Shown here: piece after piece, positions 1-8,296 of the stretch
How the letters are laid out: each line of letters opens with the position of its first letter
Numbering within the stretch: position 1 is the first letter of the stretch
Notes under the pieces: model-generated
Told to the model about the DNA's origin: nothing
The model's input: the letters and a program-made list of their open reading frames with translations, nothing else
Databases searched by the model: none
From: Actinomycetota bacterium
Lineage (GTDB): Bacteria > Actinomycetota > Thermoleophilia > Solirubrobacterales > Solirubrobacteraceae
NCBI GenBank assembly: GCA_005888335.1
Contig: VAWY01000084.1
Span: 1-16,927, forward strand
Direction of reading: 5' to 3'
Length of the DNA stretch: 16,927 nucleotides
Program-made: the position numbers and the translations under genes

Positions 1-1090
1 CGATCCCCGTCTCCCGGCACGCCGCCGCGTACTTGCCGGTGCAGACGTCGCGCGGCGCGAGGAAGCGGTCCATGATGACCGTGTCCTTGACGTTGTCCTT
101 CGTCACCACCACCGGCGTCAGCAGCGCGGACGCGATCCGCCCGGCCCCGTTGTCCACCCTCGCGTTGACGACGCCGGCCGGCGGCGACTTGCCCTGCGCC
201 GCGGCGACGGCGAGCTCCGCCGCGGTCTCGGCCTGCTTCTTGATCGTGAGGTAGATCGTCGAGTACTGCTCGCCGATGAGGATGCGCTGGATGGCGGCGG
301 CCTCGGAGTCGCCGCCGGTGATCGGCTTGCTCGACGGGGTGATGCCCGCGCCCTTCATCGCGGCGATCGCCCCGCCCGCCATGCCGTCGTTCGCGGAGTA
401 GACGCCGGCGAACCCGCTCTTGCCGACCGCCGTGATCGCCTGCTCCATCTCGCGCTGGGCCTTGTCCGGGCTCCAGTCGGGCGTGTCGTACTCCTTGGCG
501 ATCTTCAGGCCGCTGCCGTCGAGGACCTGGTGGGCGCCCTTCTTGTAGTCGCCGGCGCTCGGGTCGGTCGGGGCGCCGTTGATCACGACGATCGACTTGC
601 CCTTGGCGGCGGCGCCCAGCCGGTCGACGAGGCTGCGCGCCTGCAGGCGCCCCTGACGGACGTTGTCGAACGAGACGTAGTAGTCGATGTCCTGGCCGGA
701 GATCAGGCGGTCGTAGGCGATGACCGGCACGTCGCGCTGCTTGGCCTGGCGGATGATCGGCGCCACCGACCCGACGTCGACGGCGTCGAGCACGAGCACG
801 TTGGCGCCCTTGGTCAGGAAGGCCTCGGCCTGGGTCTGCTGCTTGCTGGCGTCCTGCGTCGCGTTGGCGTAGAGGACCTTGCACTCGGGGCACAGCTGCC
901 TGACCTTGGCCTCGAAGTTCGGGCGGTCGTGCGCCTCGTAGCGCGTGGTCTTGGTCTCGGGCAGGAGCAGGGCGATCGTCTTGCCGCCGCCGCTCTTCGA
1001 CCCGCCCCCGCCGCCACCGCCGCCGCACGCGACGAGCCCGAGCGGGACGAGCGCCGCCGTCACGACCAGCGCGAGGTTCCTCCTGACCAC
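1..1090 (-). CDS. XylF-like sugar ABC transporter substrate-binding lipoprotein (3' end beyond left edge)
   Basis: Extracytoplasmic solute-binding protein that would deliver a sugar-like ligand to an ABC importer; 363 codons are visible and no stop is reached. The GTG start is preceded by AAGGAG seven bases upstream (1098-1103). The N-terminus MVRRN is followed by a hydrophobic stretch and the lipobox LVAC, with Cys22 as the predicted lipidation site, then a Gly/Ser-rich linker. The body matches the periplasmic-binding fold of XylF/RbsB proteins: VIAYDRLI, DIDYYVSFDN, YSANDGMAGGAIAAMKG, TGGDSEAAAIQRI and a late SALLTPVVVTKDNV segment closely parallel D-xylose-binding protein. Nearly the whole protein is present, since XylF is about 330 residues. 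The ATPase and permease are expected further left but cannot be seen. It follows the transporter gene at 1148 by 57 bases, so it may belong to the same operon, in which case the ligand need not be xylose. Confidence 0.9.
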   Translation of the reverse strand, partial: MVRRNLALVVTAALVPLGLVACGGGGGGGGSKSGGGKTIALLLPETKTTRYEAHDRPNFEAKVRQLCPECKVLYANATQDASKQQTQAEAFLTKGANVLVLDAVDVGSVAPIIRQAKQRDVPVIAYDRLISGQDIDYYVSFDNVRQGRLQARSLVDRLGAAAKGKSIVVINGAPTDPSAGDYKKGAHQVLDGSGLKIAKEYDTPDWSPDKAQREMEQAITAVGKSGFAGVYSANDGMAGGAIAAMKGAGITPSSKPITGGDSEAAAIQRILIGEQYSTIYLTIKKQAETAAELAVAAAQGKSPPAGVVNARVDNGAGRIASALLTPVVVTKDNVKDTVIMDRFLAPRDVCTGKYAAACRETGI

Positions 1091-1147
1091 GTGATCTCTC
1101 CTTCTACCGGATGCGCCCTCCTCGAGGCGAGCGTCGCGATGTCGATT

Positions 1148-1831
1148 TCACAGAGCGGCGGCGGGCTTCGACGTCACCGGCGGCGGCGCTGCCGCCTTCC
1201 TCGTGTACGGGTACGGCCACAGCGGGAGGCGGTCGCCGATGAACGAGTTCACCGCCAGCGCCCACGCCAGGTACCAGGCGGTCGCGCCGTCGACGATCAG
1301 CACCCAGCCGCCGATCTTGGTCAGCGTGTCGCTGAGGTCACCGGGGGCCGAGATGCTGGCGATCCCGAGGATGCCGTACGGGACGGCCAGCAGGACGAAG
1401 GCGACGAACGCGGGCATGTTGATGTGGTAGGCGCCCACGCTCAGCATGAACGTGAAGATGCACCACAGGATCAGCCACGCGCCGAACGCGTCGTTGAACG
1501 CGGCCTGGCTGCTGGCGTCGACGATCCCGGGCTGGAAGACCTTGAGCATCAGCCCGGTCGTGAGCAGGAAGGCCGAGTAGAACAGCGCGAACGTCCCGCC
1601 GAAGGTGTTGTTGGCGCGGAACTCCCACAGCCCGCCGATGCCCAGCCCGAAGGCTCCCGTGCCGAACGCGACGGGGACGAAGATGCCCCCGGCGGCCGGC
1701 GAGAAGACCCTCGCGTCGGCGAGCCCCAGCATGAGCACCGCGAAGCCGAACGCGCCGATGGCCAGCGGCAGCCCGATCCCCGGCTCGGGCGCGAACCCAG
1801 CCGGGCGCGTCTCCACCTCTGATGCGGACAT
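1148..1831 (-). CDS. GPR1/FUN34/YaaH (SatP-like) family small-carboxylate transporter
   Basis: Predicted inner-membrane protein of 227 residues with six hydrophobic segments, the size and layout of the acetate/succinate transporter family (SatP is 188 residues). A proline/glycine-containing N-terminus (PEPGIGLPLAIGAFGF) leads into the first helix. The family-like segment GLWEFRANNTFGGTFALFYS corresponds to the conserved EF-x-x-GNTFG-x-T region, and AYHINMPAF falls in a later loop. The C-terminus is Pro/Ala/Lys-rich and cytoplasmic-looking. The ATG start is decided by AAGGAGG at 1837-1843, five bases upstream, which lies inside the last codons of the pxpA gene; only two bases separate that stop from this start. 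A role in moving a small organic acid, substrate or product of the neighbouring enzymes, is inference. A longer reading of the same frame to 2602 only shadows pxpA. Confidence 0.88.
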   Translation of the reverse strand: MSASEVETRPAGFAPEPGIGLPLAIGAFGFAVLMLGLADARVFSPAAGGIFVPVAFGTGAFGLGIGGLWEFRANNTFGGTFALFYSAFLLTTGLMLKVFQPGIVDASSQAAFNDAFGAWLILWCIFTFMLSVGAYHINMPAFVAFVLLAVPYGILGIASISAPGDLSDTLTKIGGWVLIVDGATAWYLAWALAVNSFIGDRLPLWPYPYTRKAAAPPPVTSKPAAAL

Positions 1832-1833
1832 GA

Positions 1834-2640
1834 CTACCTCCTTGTCGCGCCTCCGCCCTCCAGGCGGATGCGCATCGTCTCCTTCTCCAGGTCCAGCTCG
1901 CTGCTGATCGTCGCGCCGGCGGCCTCGATCGCCGCCTTGACCGCGACCCCGATGTCGCCGGCGCCCGGGGTGTCGGAATGCACGCAGATCGTCGCCGCCG
2001 TCACGGTGACCGGATCGCCTTCCAGCGAGGCCACCGCGCCCGTGGTCACCAGGCTGCGGACGCGATCGGCCACGGTGTCCGGCGCGGCGTCGAAGTGCTC
2101 CTGCCAGCCGAACATGACGACCGTGCCGTCCCGGCGGATCGGCCGGTCCGCGAAGAACTCGGCGACCGCCGGCACGCCCGCCGCGTGGGCGGCGTCCCAC
2201 AGCTCGCCGCCGGCCAGCGTGTAGACGGGCAGGGCGTCGCCGAGCTCCGCCGTCGCCTCGACGATCGCCCGGGCCACGTGCGCGTCGTCGAGCGCCATCA
2301 TGTACAGCGCGCCGTGCGGCTTGACGTGGTGCAGCGACACGCCGGCCGCCCCGAGAAAGGCCACCAGGGCCCCGCCCTGATAGACGACGTAGTTGCGCAC
2401 GTCGCCCGGCGCGACGTCCATGCGGCGCCGGCCGAAGCCCAGCCGGTCGGGCAACCCGGGATGCGCGCCGATCGCCACGCCGTGGCGCGCGGCGCTGGTC
2501 ACCGCCGCGCGCATCGTGTTCGGGTCCCCGGCGTGGAAGCCGCAGGCCACGTTGGCCGACGAGATGACGCGCATGAGCTCGTCGTCCGCGCCGATCCGCC
2601 ACAGCCCGAGGCTCTCCCCGAGGTCCGCGTTGAAGTCCAT
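1834..2640 (-). CDS. pxpA: LamB/YcsF family protein, 5-oxoprolinase (ATP-hydrolysing) subunit A type
   Basis: A 268-residue cytoplasmic protein. In the known system PxpA works with PxpB and PxpC to open 5-oxoproline (a lactam) to glutamate using ATP. Family motifs are complete: NADLGES (4-10), SSANVACGFHAGDP (27-40), IGAHPGLPDR (57-66), VKPHGALY (106-113), EFFADR followed by RRDG (161-172), and CVHSDTPGA (219-227, where the family usually has C-x-HGD). It carries about 20 extra C-terminal residues compared with E. coli PxpA (244). I chose the ATG at 2640 because the family begins right at this M-D-F-N-A-D; AGGTGG lies five bases upstream. A GTG six codons earlier (2658) is in frame but its Shine-Dalgarno is too close. 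No pxpB or pxpC is visible, and it follows the FAD subunit by 27 bases, so it may act on another lactam or with distant partners. Confidence 0.92.
   Translation of the reverse strand: MDFNADLGESLGLWRIGADDELMRVISSANVACGFHAGDPNTMRAAVTSAARHGVAIGAHPGLPDRLGFGRRRMDVAPGDVRNYVVYQGGALVAFLGAAGVSLHHVKPHGALYMMALDDAHVARAIVEATAELGDALPVYTLAGGELWDAAHAAGVPAVAEFFADRPIRRDGTVVMFGWQEHFDAAPDTVADRVRSLVTTGAVASLEGDPVTVTAATICVHSDTPGAGDIGVAVKAAIEAAGATISSELDLEKETMRIRLEGGGATRR
1837..1843 (-). promoter_or_regulatory. Ribosome binding site of the SatP-like gene, embedded in the end of pxpA
   Basis: The minus strand reads AAGGAGG immediately before the pxpA stop TAG (1834-1836), then TC and the ATG at 1831. The site is a full anti-SD match at five-base spacing and overlaps the last two sense codons of pxpA, so the two genes are probably translationally coupled. 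Confidence 0.8.
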
Positions 2641-2667
2641 CGTGCCCACCTGACCCACCGTCCTCCG

Positions 2668-3510
2668 CTAGCCGAGCGCCTGCTGGAGCGCGCGGGTCGT
2701 GTAGACCCCCACGACGCGTCGCTTGTAGTCCTCCGTGCCGTCGACGTCGGCCAGCGGCTTGGACTGCGCGGCGGCCGCCCGGCCCGCCTGCGCGAGCACC
2801 TCGGGCGTCGGCTCGCGCCCGGTCAGGGCCGCCTCGGCGTCGGTCGCCCGCAGCGTGTGGTTGGCCGCGCCGTTGAGCCCGATCCGCGCCTCGGCGATCG
2901 TGCCGTCCCCCGCGAGCACCACGCGGGCGGCGACACCGACGATCGCGAAGTCCAGCGGGCGGATCGCGTACTTCACGTACGCCCAGCGCGCGCCGTCGGG
3001 CTGCGGCGGAAGGGTGATCGCGGTGACGAGCTCGTCGGGCTCGGCGACGGTCTCCATGACCCCGACGAAGAACTCCTCCGCGGCCACCTCGCGGCTCCCG
3101 CCGCGCTTGCTGGCGAGCGCGACGCGCGCGTCGCCGGCGATCAGCGCGGCCGGCGCGTCGGCCGTCGGGAACGCGTGGGCGACGCTTCCGCCCAGCGTTC
3201 CGCGGTTGCGCACCTGGACGGTCGACACGGAACGCTCGGCAGTGCCCAGCAGCGGCCAGCGCTCGGCGATGCGGTCGTCGCGCCCGACCTCGGCGTGCGT
3301 CACCATCGCGCCGACGCGCGCGGCCCCATCGATCTCGAGCTCGCGCAGCGCCGGGATGCCCGAGAGCCCCACGAGCAGCTCGGGCCGCACGAAGCCCTCG
3401 CGCATCAGGATGAGCAGCGACTGGCCGCCGGCGATGACCTTGGCGTCGTCTCCGTGCTCGGCGAGGACGTCGAGCGCCTCGTCGACGGTGGTGGGCTCGG
3501 CGTAGTTCAT
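2668..3510 (-). CDS. FAD-binding subunit of a molybdenum hydroxylase (CoxM/XdhC-like)
   Basis: Flavoprotein subunit of 280 residues; in xanthine dehydrogenase and CO dehydrogenase families this subunit takes electrons from the [2Fe-2S] clusters and passes them to NAD+ or quinone. The N-terminal half holds the two FAD-binding signatures: AGGQSLL (27-33) and the segment VRNRGTLGGSVAHAFPTAD (100-118), where the family usually has TLGGN, so Asn is replaced by Ser. The C-terminal part contains the CO_deh_flav_C-type region around FAIVGVAARVVL and RIGLNGAA. The length is typical for a stand-alone medium subunit (about 280-300). The ATG at 3510 overlaps the stop of the upstream fused subunit as ATGA, so the two are expected to be made in step and assemble together. 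Substrate cannot be read from this subunit. Confidence 0.93.
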   Translation of the reverse strand: MNYAEPTTVDEALDVLAEHGDDAKVIAGGQSLLILMREGFVRPELLVGLSGIPALRELEIDGAARVGAMVTHAEVGRDDRIAERWPLLGTAERSVSTVQVRNRGTLGGSVAHAFPTADAPAALIAGDARVALASKRGGSREVAAEEFFVGVMETVAEPDELVTAITLPPQPDGARWAYVKYAIRPLDFAIVGVAARVVLAGDGTIAEARIGLNGAANHTLRATDAEAALTGREPTPEVLAQAGRAAAAQSKPLADVDGTEDYKRRVVGVYTTRALQQALG

Positions 3511-6290
3511 GACTGGCTCCCCGCCTCGGTGTGGACGGCGTCGATGGCGTTGAGGACCCGCTCGGGGGTGAGCGGGATGCGCGTCACCCGGGCTCCGGTG
3601 GCGGCGTAGACGGCGTTGGCGATGGCGGCGGCCGTCGGCACCAGGCCCATCTCGCCCAGCCCCTTCGCGCCGTAGGGGCCGCGCGGGTCGTCGGTCTCGA
3701 CCCAGTACGAGCGCACGGGCGGCATCTCGGTCGCCGTCGGGATCCGGTAGGTCGAGAAGTGCGGGTTGAGGACCTGCCCGTCCTCGCAGACGAGGTCCTC
3801 GAGCAGGCCGTAGCCGATGCCCTGGGCGGCGCCGCCCTCGACCTGCGACTCGGCCAGCGCGGGGTTGATCACGTTGCCGCAGTCGGTGGCGGCGACGAAG
3901 TCGACCACGCGCACGCGTCCGGTCTCCTCGTCGACCTCCACCTCGACGGCGTGCGCGCCGAAGCTGTAGCTCATCGCGAAGTCGCCCACGCCCGTCTCCG
4001 GGTCGGGCAGGTCGCACGGGGCGTCGAAGTGCGCCTGGGCCATGATCTGGCGCCCGTCGCGGTCGCGGAAGATGCTCGACTGCACGACGTCGCCCAGCGC
4101 CAGCGAGCGCTCCGGGTCGGCGGTCACGACGACCTTGCGGTCGCGCAGCTCGAGCTCGTCGGGGGCGGCGTCGAGCGCCTCGCCCGCGACGCGCAGCAGC
4201 TGCTCGCGCACCTGCCGGCAGGCGTCGCGCACCGCGTTGCCGGCCAGCGTGGTCACGCGGCTTCCGTAGGTGCCGAAGTCGGCGGGGATCGTCTCGGAGT
4301 CCGAGGTGACGACGTCGACGTCGTCGAGCTCGACGCCGAGCTCCTCGGCGCAGATCTGCGCGGTCGCCGTCGTCGCCGCGCCGGTCCCCATCTCGGTGGC
4401 CCCGATCAGCAGCGACACCGAGCCGTCCTCGTTGACCTTCACGCCGGCCGCGCAGAAGTCCGCGTTGAGGTTCGGATGGAACTTCCCGCTCGTGAAGTGC
4501 ACCCCGCACGCGACCCCGACGCCGTGGCCGGGCTCGCCGTTGCCGTGCTTGTCCTTCCAGCCGATCTCCTCGGCGGCCTTGGCGAGGCAGTCGACGATCC
4601 CGCAGCTGGTCAGCGTGGGGCCGGAGATCGCCTTGTCGCCGGGCCGCGAGAGGTTCTTCAGGCGGAACTCGACGGGATCCATCCCGAGCCGCTCGGCGAT
4701 CATGTCGGTGTGGCACTCGGCGGCGAAGGTGAACTGCGGGCTGCCGAAGCCGCGGAACGCGCCGCCGAACGGGGTGTTCGTGTAGACGGTGTAGCCGTCG
4801 TAGCGGTAGGCGGGGATGCGGTAGACGGCGCCGCCCAGCATCGACTGGGTGAGCGAGACGCCCGGCCCGTAGGACGTGTAGGCGCCGTTGTCGAGGATGA
4901 CCCGCGCCGAGCGCGCGGTGATCGTCCCGTCCGCCTTGACCCCCGTCTTGATGTCGATGATCTCCGGGTGCCGGGTGCGGCTGGACGTGAACTCCTCGTC
5001 GCGTGAGTGGAACATCTTCACTGGGCGGCCGAGCTTCATCGACGCCTGGATCGCGACGACGTAGATCGAGTGCGGCTCGGACTTCGAGCCGAAGCCGCCG
5101 CCGAGGTAGGGCGAGATGATGCGGATCTTGTTGGCGGGCAGGCCGAAGATGCCCATCAGCCCGAAGCGGTCGAAGAACGTCGACTGGCTGGACATGTGCA
5201 GCGTCACGCGGCCCGAGGCGTCGTAGTCGGCGACGACCGCGTGGGGCTCCATGCACGTGTGGCACTGGCGGCTCGTGACGAAGCGGTCCTCGAAGACGTG
5301 GTCGGCCTCGGCGAAGCCGGCGTCGATGTCGCCGGCGATGACGCGGTTGTGCGCGGCCACGTTGCGCTCGGCGCCGTCGTGGAGCTGCGGCGCGCCCTCG
5401 GCCATGGCCGCCTCGGGGTCGAAGACGCCGGGCAGCGGGTCGTAGTCGACGTCGATGGCCTCGAGGCCCCGCAGCGCGGTGGCCTCGTCGAGCGCGATGA
5501 CCGCGGCGACCCCCTCGCCCTGGTAGCGAACGAGGCCGTCGGCCAGCGCGGTCTCGTCCTGGACGAACGCGCCGAACTTGGCCTGCGGCATGTCCTTCTG
5601 CGTGTAGACGGCCAGCACGCCGGGGATGGCCTCCGCCGCCGAGGTGTCGATCTTCACCACGCGCGCGTGGGGCACCGGGCTGCGCAGGATCTCGCCGTAG
5701 ACCATCGCGGGCAGGTGCATGTCGTACGCGTAGGGCGCCTTGCCCGTGACCTTCTCCAGGGAGTCGGTGCGAGGCAGCGCCTTGCCGACGACCCGATGCG
5801 CCGACGGCCGGTACTCGCGCACCTTCAGCTGCCCGGAGGCGGCCATGATCGCGTCGACGATCTTCGCGTAGCCCGTGCAGCGGCACAGGTTGCCGCGGAT
5901 CGCCTGGCGCACCTCGTCCTCGGTCGGCTTCGGGTTCTCCGCCAGCAGCGCCTTGGCGGTCATGATCATCCCCGGCGTGCAGTAGCCGCACTGCGAGGCG
6001 AAGTGCTCGGCGAAGGCGCGCTGGACCGGATCGAGCTCGCCGTTGACGCTCAGGCCCTCGATGGTGGTGACGCGGTGCCCGGCGGCCTGGACGGCGAGGA
6101 CGAGGCACGAGTTGACCACCTCGCCGTCGAGGTGCACCGCGCAAGACGCGCACTCGCCCTCGTTGCAGGCGCGCTTGGTGCCGGTCAGCCCCAGGTCGTC
6201 GCGCAGGACGTCGGCCAGCGAGCGATCGGGCTCGACCAGGACGTCGTAGGGCACGCCGTTGACGTCGAGCTGGAGTGGAAGCTTGGTCAT
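3507..6290 (-). CDS. Molybdenum hydroxylase: fused [2Fe-2S] and molybdopterin-binding subunits (xanthine dehydrogenase family)
   Basis: A 927-residue fusion. Residues 1-150 are the iron-sulfur subunit: plant-ferredoxin-type cluster Cys42, 47, 50, 62 (CNEGECASC) and the second cluster Cys101, 104, 136, 138 (CGYC, CRCTGY). A 15-residue linker leads to the molybdopterin domain, which starts near [18 protein letters not shown]. Moco motifs: GGGFGSK (397-403), AFRGFGSPQ (511-519), GATEMGTG (630-637, where the usual GQG is GTG) and GAKGLGEMG with the expected catalytic Glu880. The AFRGFG loop is xanthine-dehydrogenase-like; the CO dehydrogenase loop AYRCSFR is absent, so CO oxidation is unlikely. 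The enzyme should hydroxylate a carbon in an N-heteroaromatic or related compound. E. coli XdhD (YgfN) has the same fused order with a separate FAD protein (YgfM). The ATG start has GGGAGG eight bases upstream (6299-6304) and follows the ATPase-VWA gene by 20 bases. Confidence 0.94.
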   Translation of the reverse strand: MTKLPLQLDVNGVPYDVLVEPDRSLADVLRDDLGLTGTKRACNEGECASCAVHLDGEVVNSCLVLAVQAAGHRVTTIEGLSVNGELDPVQRAFAEHFASQCGYCTPGMIMTAKALLAENPKPTEDEVRQAIRGNLCRCTGYAKIVDAIMAASGQLKVREYRPSAHRVVGKALPRTDSLEKVTGKAPYAYDMHLPAMVYGEILRSPVPHARVVKIDTSAAEAIPGVLAVYTQKDMPQAKFGAFVQDETALADGLVRYQGEGVAAVIALDEATALRGLEAIDVDYDPLPGVFDPEAAMAEGAPQLHDGAERNVAAHNRVIAGDIDAGFAEADHVFEDRFVTSRQCHTCMEPHAVVADYDASGRVTLHMSSQSTFFDRFGLMGIFGLPANKIRIISPYLGGGFGSKSEPHSIYVVAIQASMKLGRPVKMFHSRDEEFTSSRTRHPEIIDIKTGVKADGTITARSARVILDNGAYTSYGPGVSLTQSMLGGAVYRIPAYRYDGYTVYTNTPFGGAFRGFGSPQFTFAAECHTDMIAERLGMDPVEFRLKNLSRPGDKAISGPTLTSCGIVDCLAKAAEEIGWKDKHGNGEPGHGVGVACGVHFTSGKFHPNLNADFCAAGVKVNEDGSVSLLIGATEMGTGAATTATAQICAEELGVELDDVDVVTSDSETIPADFGTYGSRVTTLAGNAVRDACRQVREQLLRVAGEALDAAPDELELRDRKVVVTADPERSLALGDVVQSSIFRDRDGRQIMAQAHFDAPCDLPDPETGVGDFAMSYSFGAHAVEVEVDEETGRVRVVDFVAATDCGNVINPALAESQVEGGAAQGIGYGLLEDLVCEDGQVLNPHFSTYRIPTATEMPPVRSYWVETDDPRGPYGAKGLGEMGLVPTAAAIANAVYAATGARVTRIPLTPERVLNAIDAVHTEAGSQS

Positions 6291-6310
6291 CGCATCGTCC
6301 TCCCGGGCCC

Positions 6311-8296
6311 TCACAGGCCGTCCGGGTTCGGCTCCGCCGAGAGCAGGTCGACGACCTCGTCGATGTCCTCGAAGTCGCTGAATCGTTTGAACCGCGCATC
6401 TCCGACCCACTGGCGCGCCCACCACTCGTAGAGGTCCAGGTGGCGCTCCTCGTGGTACATGCGGATCGCCGCCGTGCGCTCCTCGGTGAAGCAGATGTAG
6501 AGCGAGGGGATCTTCGCCGCGGCACGCGCCAGGCTCGCGAACGTCTTGAGCCCGCGCGTGGGCATGCAGTCGCTGATGAGGATCACGTCGGTGGCGTCGG
6601 GCAGCGCCTCGGCCGCCTCGGCGGCCGCGCGCAGGGCGGCACCCAGATCGGTCGCCCGTCCCTCCGGCAGGCGCAGGATCCGGTCGACGACCTCCTCCAC
6701 GTCGCTGGGCTCGCCGAGCGCCTTGACGTGCTTGAGCTCCTCGTCGAAGGCGATGACCGCGTAGTCGGCGCGCCCGGCCGCCGACAGCTGGGCCAGCGCC
6801 GCGGCCATGGTCGCTCCCAGCTCGAGCTTGGGTCCGACCATGGAGCCCGAGTGGTCGACGAGGATGACGTAGTTGCGCACGTGGCGTCCGCGGGTCAGGA
6901 GCCGGAAGTCGTCGCGCTCCAGGGCGCCCGCCGTCGCGACGAAGGCGTCGATCGTGGCGGCGACGTCGAGCTGCCCGGAGGTGTCCGGCCGCCACGGCTC
7001 GCTCTGCAGGACGGGCCCGGCGTGCCCGACCGGCGCGTGGACGCCGCTGCGGATGCGCAGGACCAGCTCGCGCGCCTCGCGCAGCACGGCGTCGGGGTCG
7101 CGCATGTGGAACTCGCGGTGGTCGGTGAGGTCGATGGGACGGCCGGCGCCCGGGGACGGCCGGTCGCGCTCGACCATCGGCACCGAGCGCGACTCGCCCG
7201 GCTCCGCCCCGCCGCCGGGCCGCGAGAGCCCCGGGATCTCGTCGGGCTCGCGCGAGGGCTCGGGCTGCCGATCGCCCCCGCCGGCGAGGGCGGCCTCGCC
7301 CTCCTCGCCGATGGTCGCGCGGTCTTCGCCCTCGACGTGGGCGGGCTGGCCGGCCGGGGCCGCCGCGGCGTGCTCGAGCAGCGCCTCGAAGCTGCCCGCG
7401 TAGTCGCGGCGCAGCACCGCGTCGATCAGCTCGTCGACGATCTCGCACGCCGACCGGCTCGCCGCCGGCCTGACGCGCAGCTTGCCGCCGTAGGCGGTGC
7501 AGCCCAGGTAGCGCAGCGTCTCGAGGTCCAGCTCGTCGCCCGCCCAGCCGGCGAGGAGGTCGACCATGTCGATCGCCCCGCGGACCGACGCGCCGTGGCG
7601 CAGGTCCGGGTGGCCGCGCGACTCGCGGGCGACGTCGACGGCGAACGGGTGGAACCCCGCCCGCGTCGTGCCGCAGCGCCGGCGCACGATCTCGATCTCC
7701 TCGTCGCGCGGCTGGTAGTCCAGCGGCAGGAGCAGGAAGCGGTCGGCCAGCCCGCGCGACAGGCGGGCGGTGCCGACGTCGTCGAGCGGGTTGGCGGCGC
7801 CGATCACCGTGAAGCCCGCCGCCGCGTCCACGCGACCGAGGCGCGGGACCTCGAGGTAGCGCTCCGAGAGCGCGGTCATCAGGACGTTGAGGGCGCCGCT
7901 GGGGGCCCGGTTGAGCTCCTCGAGGTAGAGGATCCCGCCCGCGGTCATCGCGCGCGCGAGCGGTCCGGGGACGAAGTGCTCGGACCGGTAGCCGTCCTTG
8001 AGGACCAGCGGCGGGTCGAACGTGCCGACCAGGCCGTGGGCGGTCATCTGCTCGTCGCCGGTGACGTCCACGACGCTGTCGGTCCCGCCACCGAGGTGGG
8101 CGGCGACCGCGCGCACGATCGTGGTCTTCGAGACGCCGGGCAGCCCGACCAGCAGGACGGCCTTGCCCCGCTCGACGGCGGTGAGCAGGAGCCGAAGCTC
8201 CCGTCGCCGGCCGACAACCTCCCGCGTGATCTGAGAAGGCAGCTGCACTGCGGCACGTCCCGAGGGAACACCGCCGACGCTAGTCCGAAGGCGCAC
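6311..8296 (-). CDS. MoxR-type AAA+ ATPase fused to a VWA (CoxE-like) domain
   Basis: A 661-residue protein that joins what are usually two genes, coxD (MoxR AAA+ ATPase) and coxE (VWA), known to mature molybdenum hydroxylases such as CO dehydrogenase. Residues about 20-300 are the ATPase: Walker A GLPGVSKT (51-58, Ser in place of the last Gly), Walker B ILYLEE (122-127, Glu in place of Asp), EELNRAP (126-132), sensor-like GAANP (166-170), and RGLADRF (181-187). Residues about 305-440 are a Gly/Pro/acidic linker. Residues about 474-655 are VWA with an intact MIDAS: DHSGS (481-485), Thr549 and Asp576 (ISD). The arrangement resembles Mg-chelatase ChlD, an alternative comparison, but the hydroxylase next door favours a maturation chaperone. 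The start is uncertain: GTG at 8296 has no clear Shine-Dalgarno, and an in-frame GTG at 8248 would still keep the ATPase domain. Confidence 0.85.
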   Translation of the reverse strand: MRLRTSVGGVPSGRAAVQLPSQITREVVGRRRELRLLLTAVERGKAVLLVGLPGVSKTTIVRAVAAHLGGGTDSVVDVTGDEQMTAHGLVGTFDPPLVLKDGYRSEHFVPGPLARAMTAGGILYLEELNRAPSGALNVLMTALSERYLEVPRLGRVDAAAGFTVIGAANPLDDVGTARLSRGLADRFLLLPLDYQPRDEEIEIVRRRCGTTRAGFHPFAVDVARESRGHPDLRHGASVRGAIDMVDLLAGWAGDELDLETLRYLGCTAYGGKLRVRPAASRSACEIVDELIDAVLRRDYAGSFEALLEHAAAAPAGQPAHVEGEDRATIGEEGEAALAGGGDRQPEPSREPDEIPGLSRPGGGAEPGESRSVPMVERDRPSPGAGRPIDLTDHREFHMRDPDAVLREARELVLRIRSGVHAPVGHAGPVLQSEPWRPDTSGQLDVAATIDAFVATAGALERDDFRLLTRGRHVRNYVILVDHSGSMVGPKLELGATMAAALAQLSAAGRADYAVIAFDEELKHVKALGEPSDVEEVVDRILRLPEGRATDLGAALRAAAEAAEALPDATDVILISDCMPTRGLKTFASLARAAAKIPSLYICFTEERTAAIRMYHEERHLDLYEWWARQWVGDARFKRFSDFEDIDEVVDLLSAEPNPDGL

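Noticed and set aside
530..1822. 430-codon plus-strand open frame
   Set aside because: It is antisense to the binding protein and transporter genes, is dominated by Arg/Asp/Val/Gly repeats typical of shadow frames in GC-rich DNA, and matches no fold.
1978..3609. 543-codon plus-strand open frame
   Set aside because: Antisense shadow of pxpA and the FAD subunit gene; composition is low-complexity and non-protein-like, while the minus strand has complete family motifs.
3507..6290. Possible aerobic CO dehydrogenase (CoxL form I)
   Set aside because: The form I active-site loop AYRCSFR is absent and AFRGFGSPQ is present instead, which is the xanthine-dehydrogenase-like pattern.
2668..6525. Very long minus-strand open frame (1285 codons) reading into the FAD subunit
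   Set aside because: Only the last 280 codons, from the ATG at 3510, look like protein; the rest is an out-of-frame shadow of the fused hydroxylase gene.
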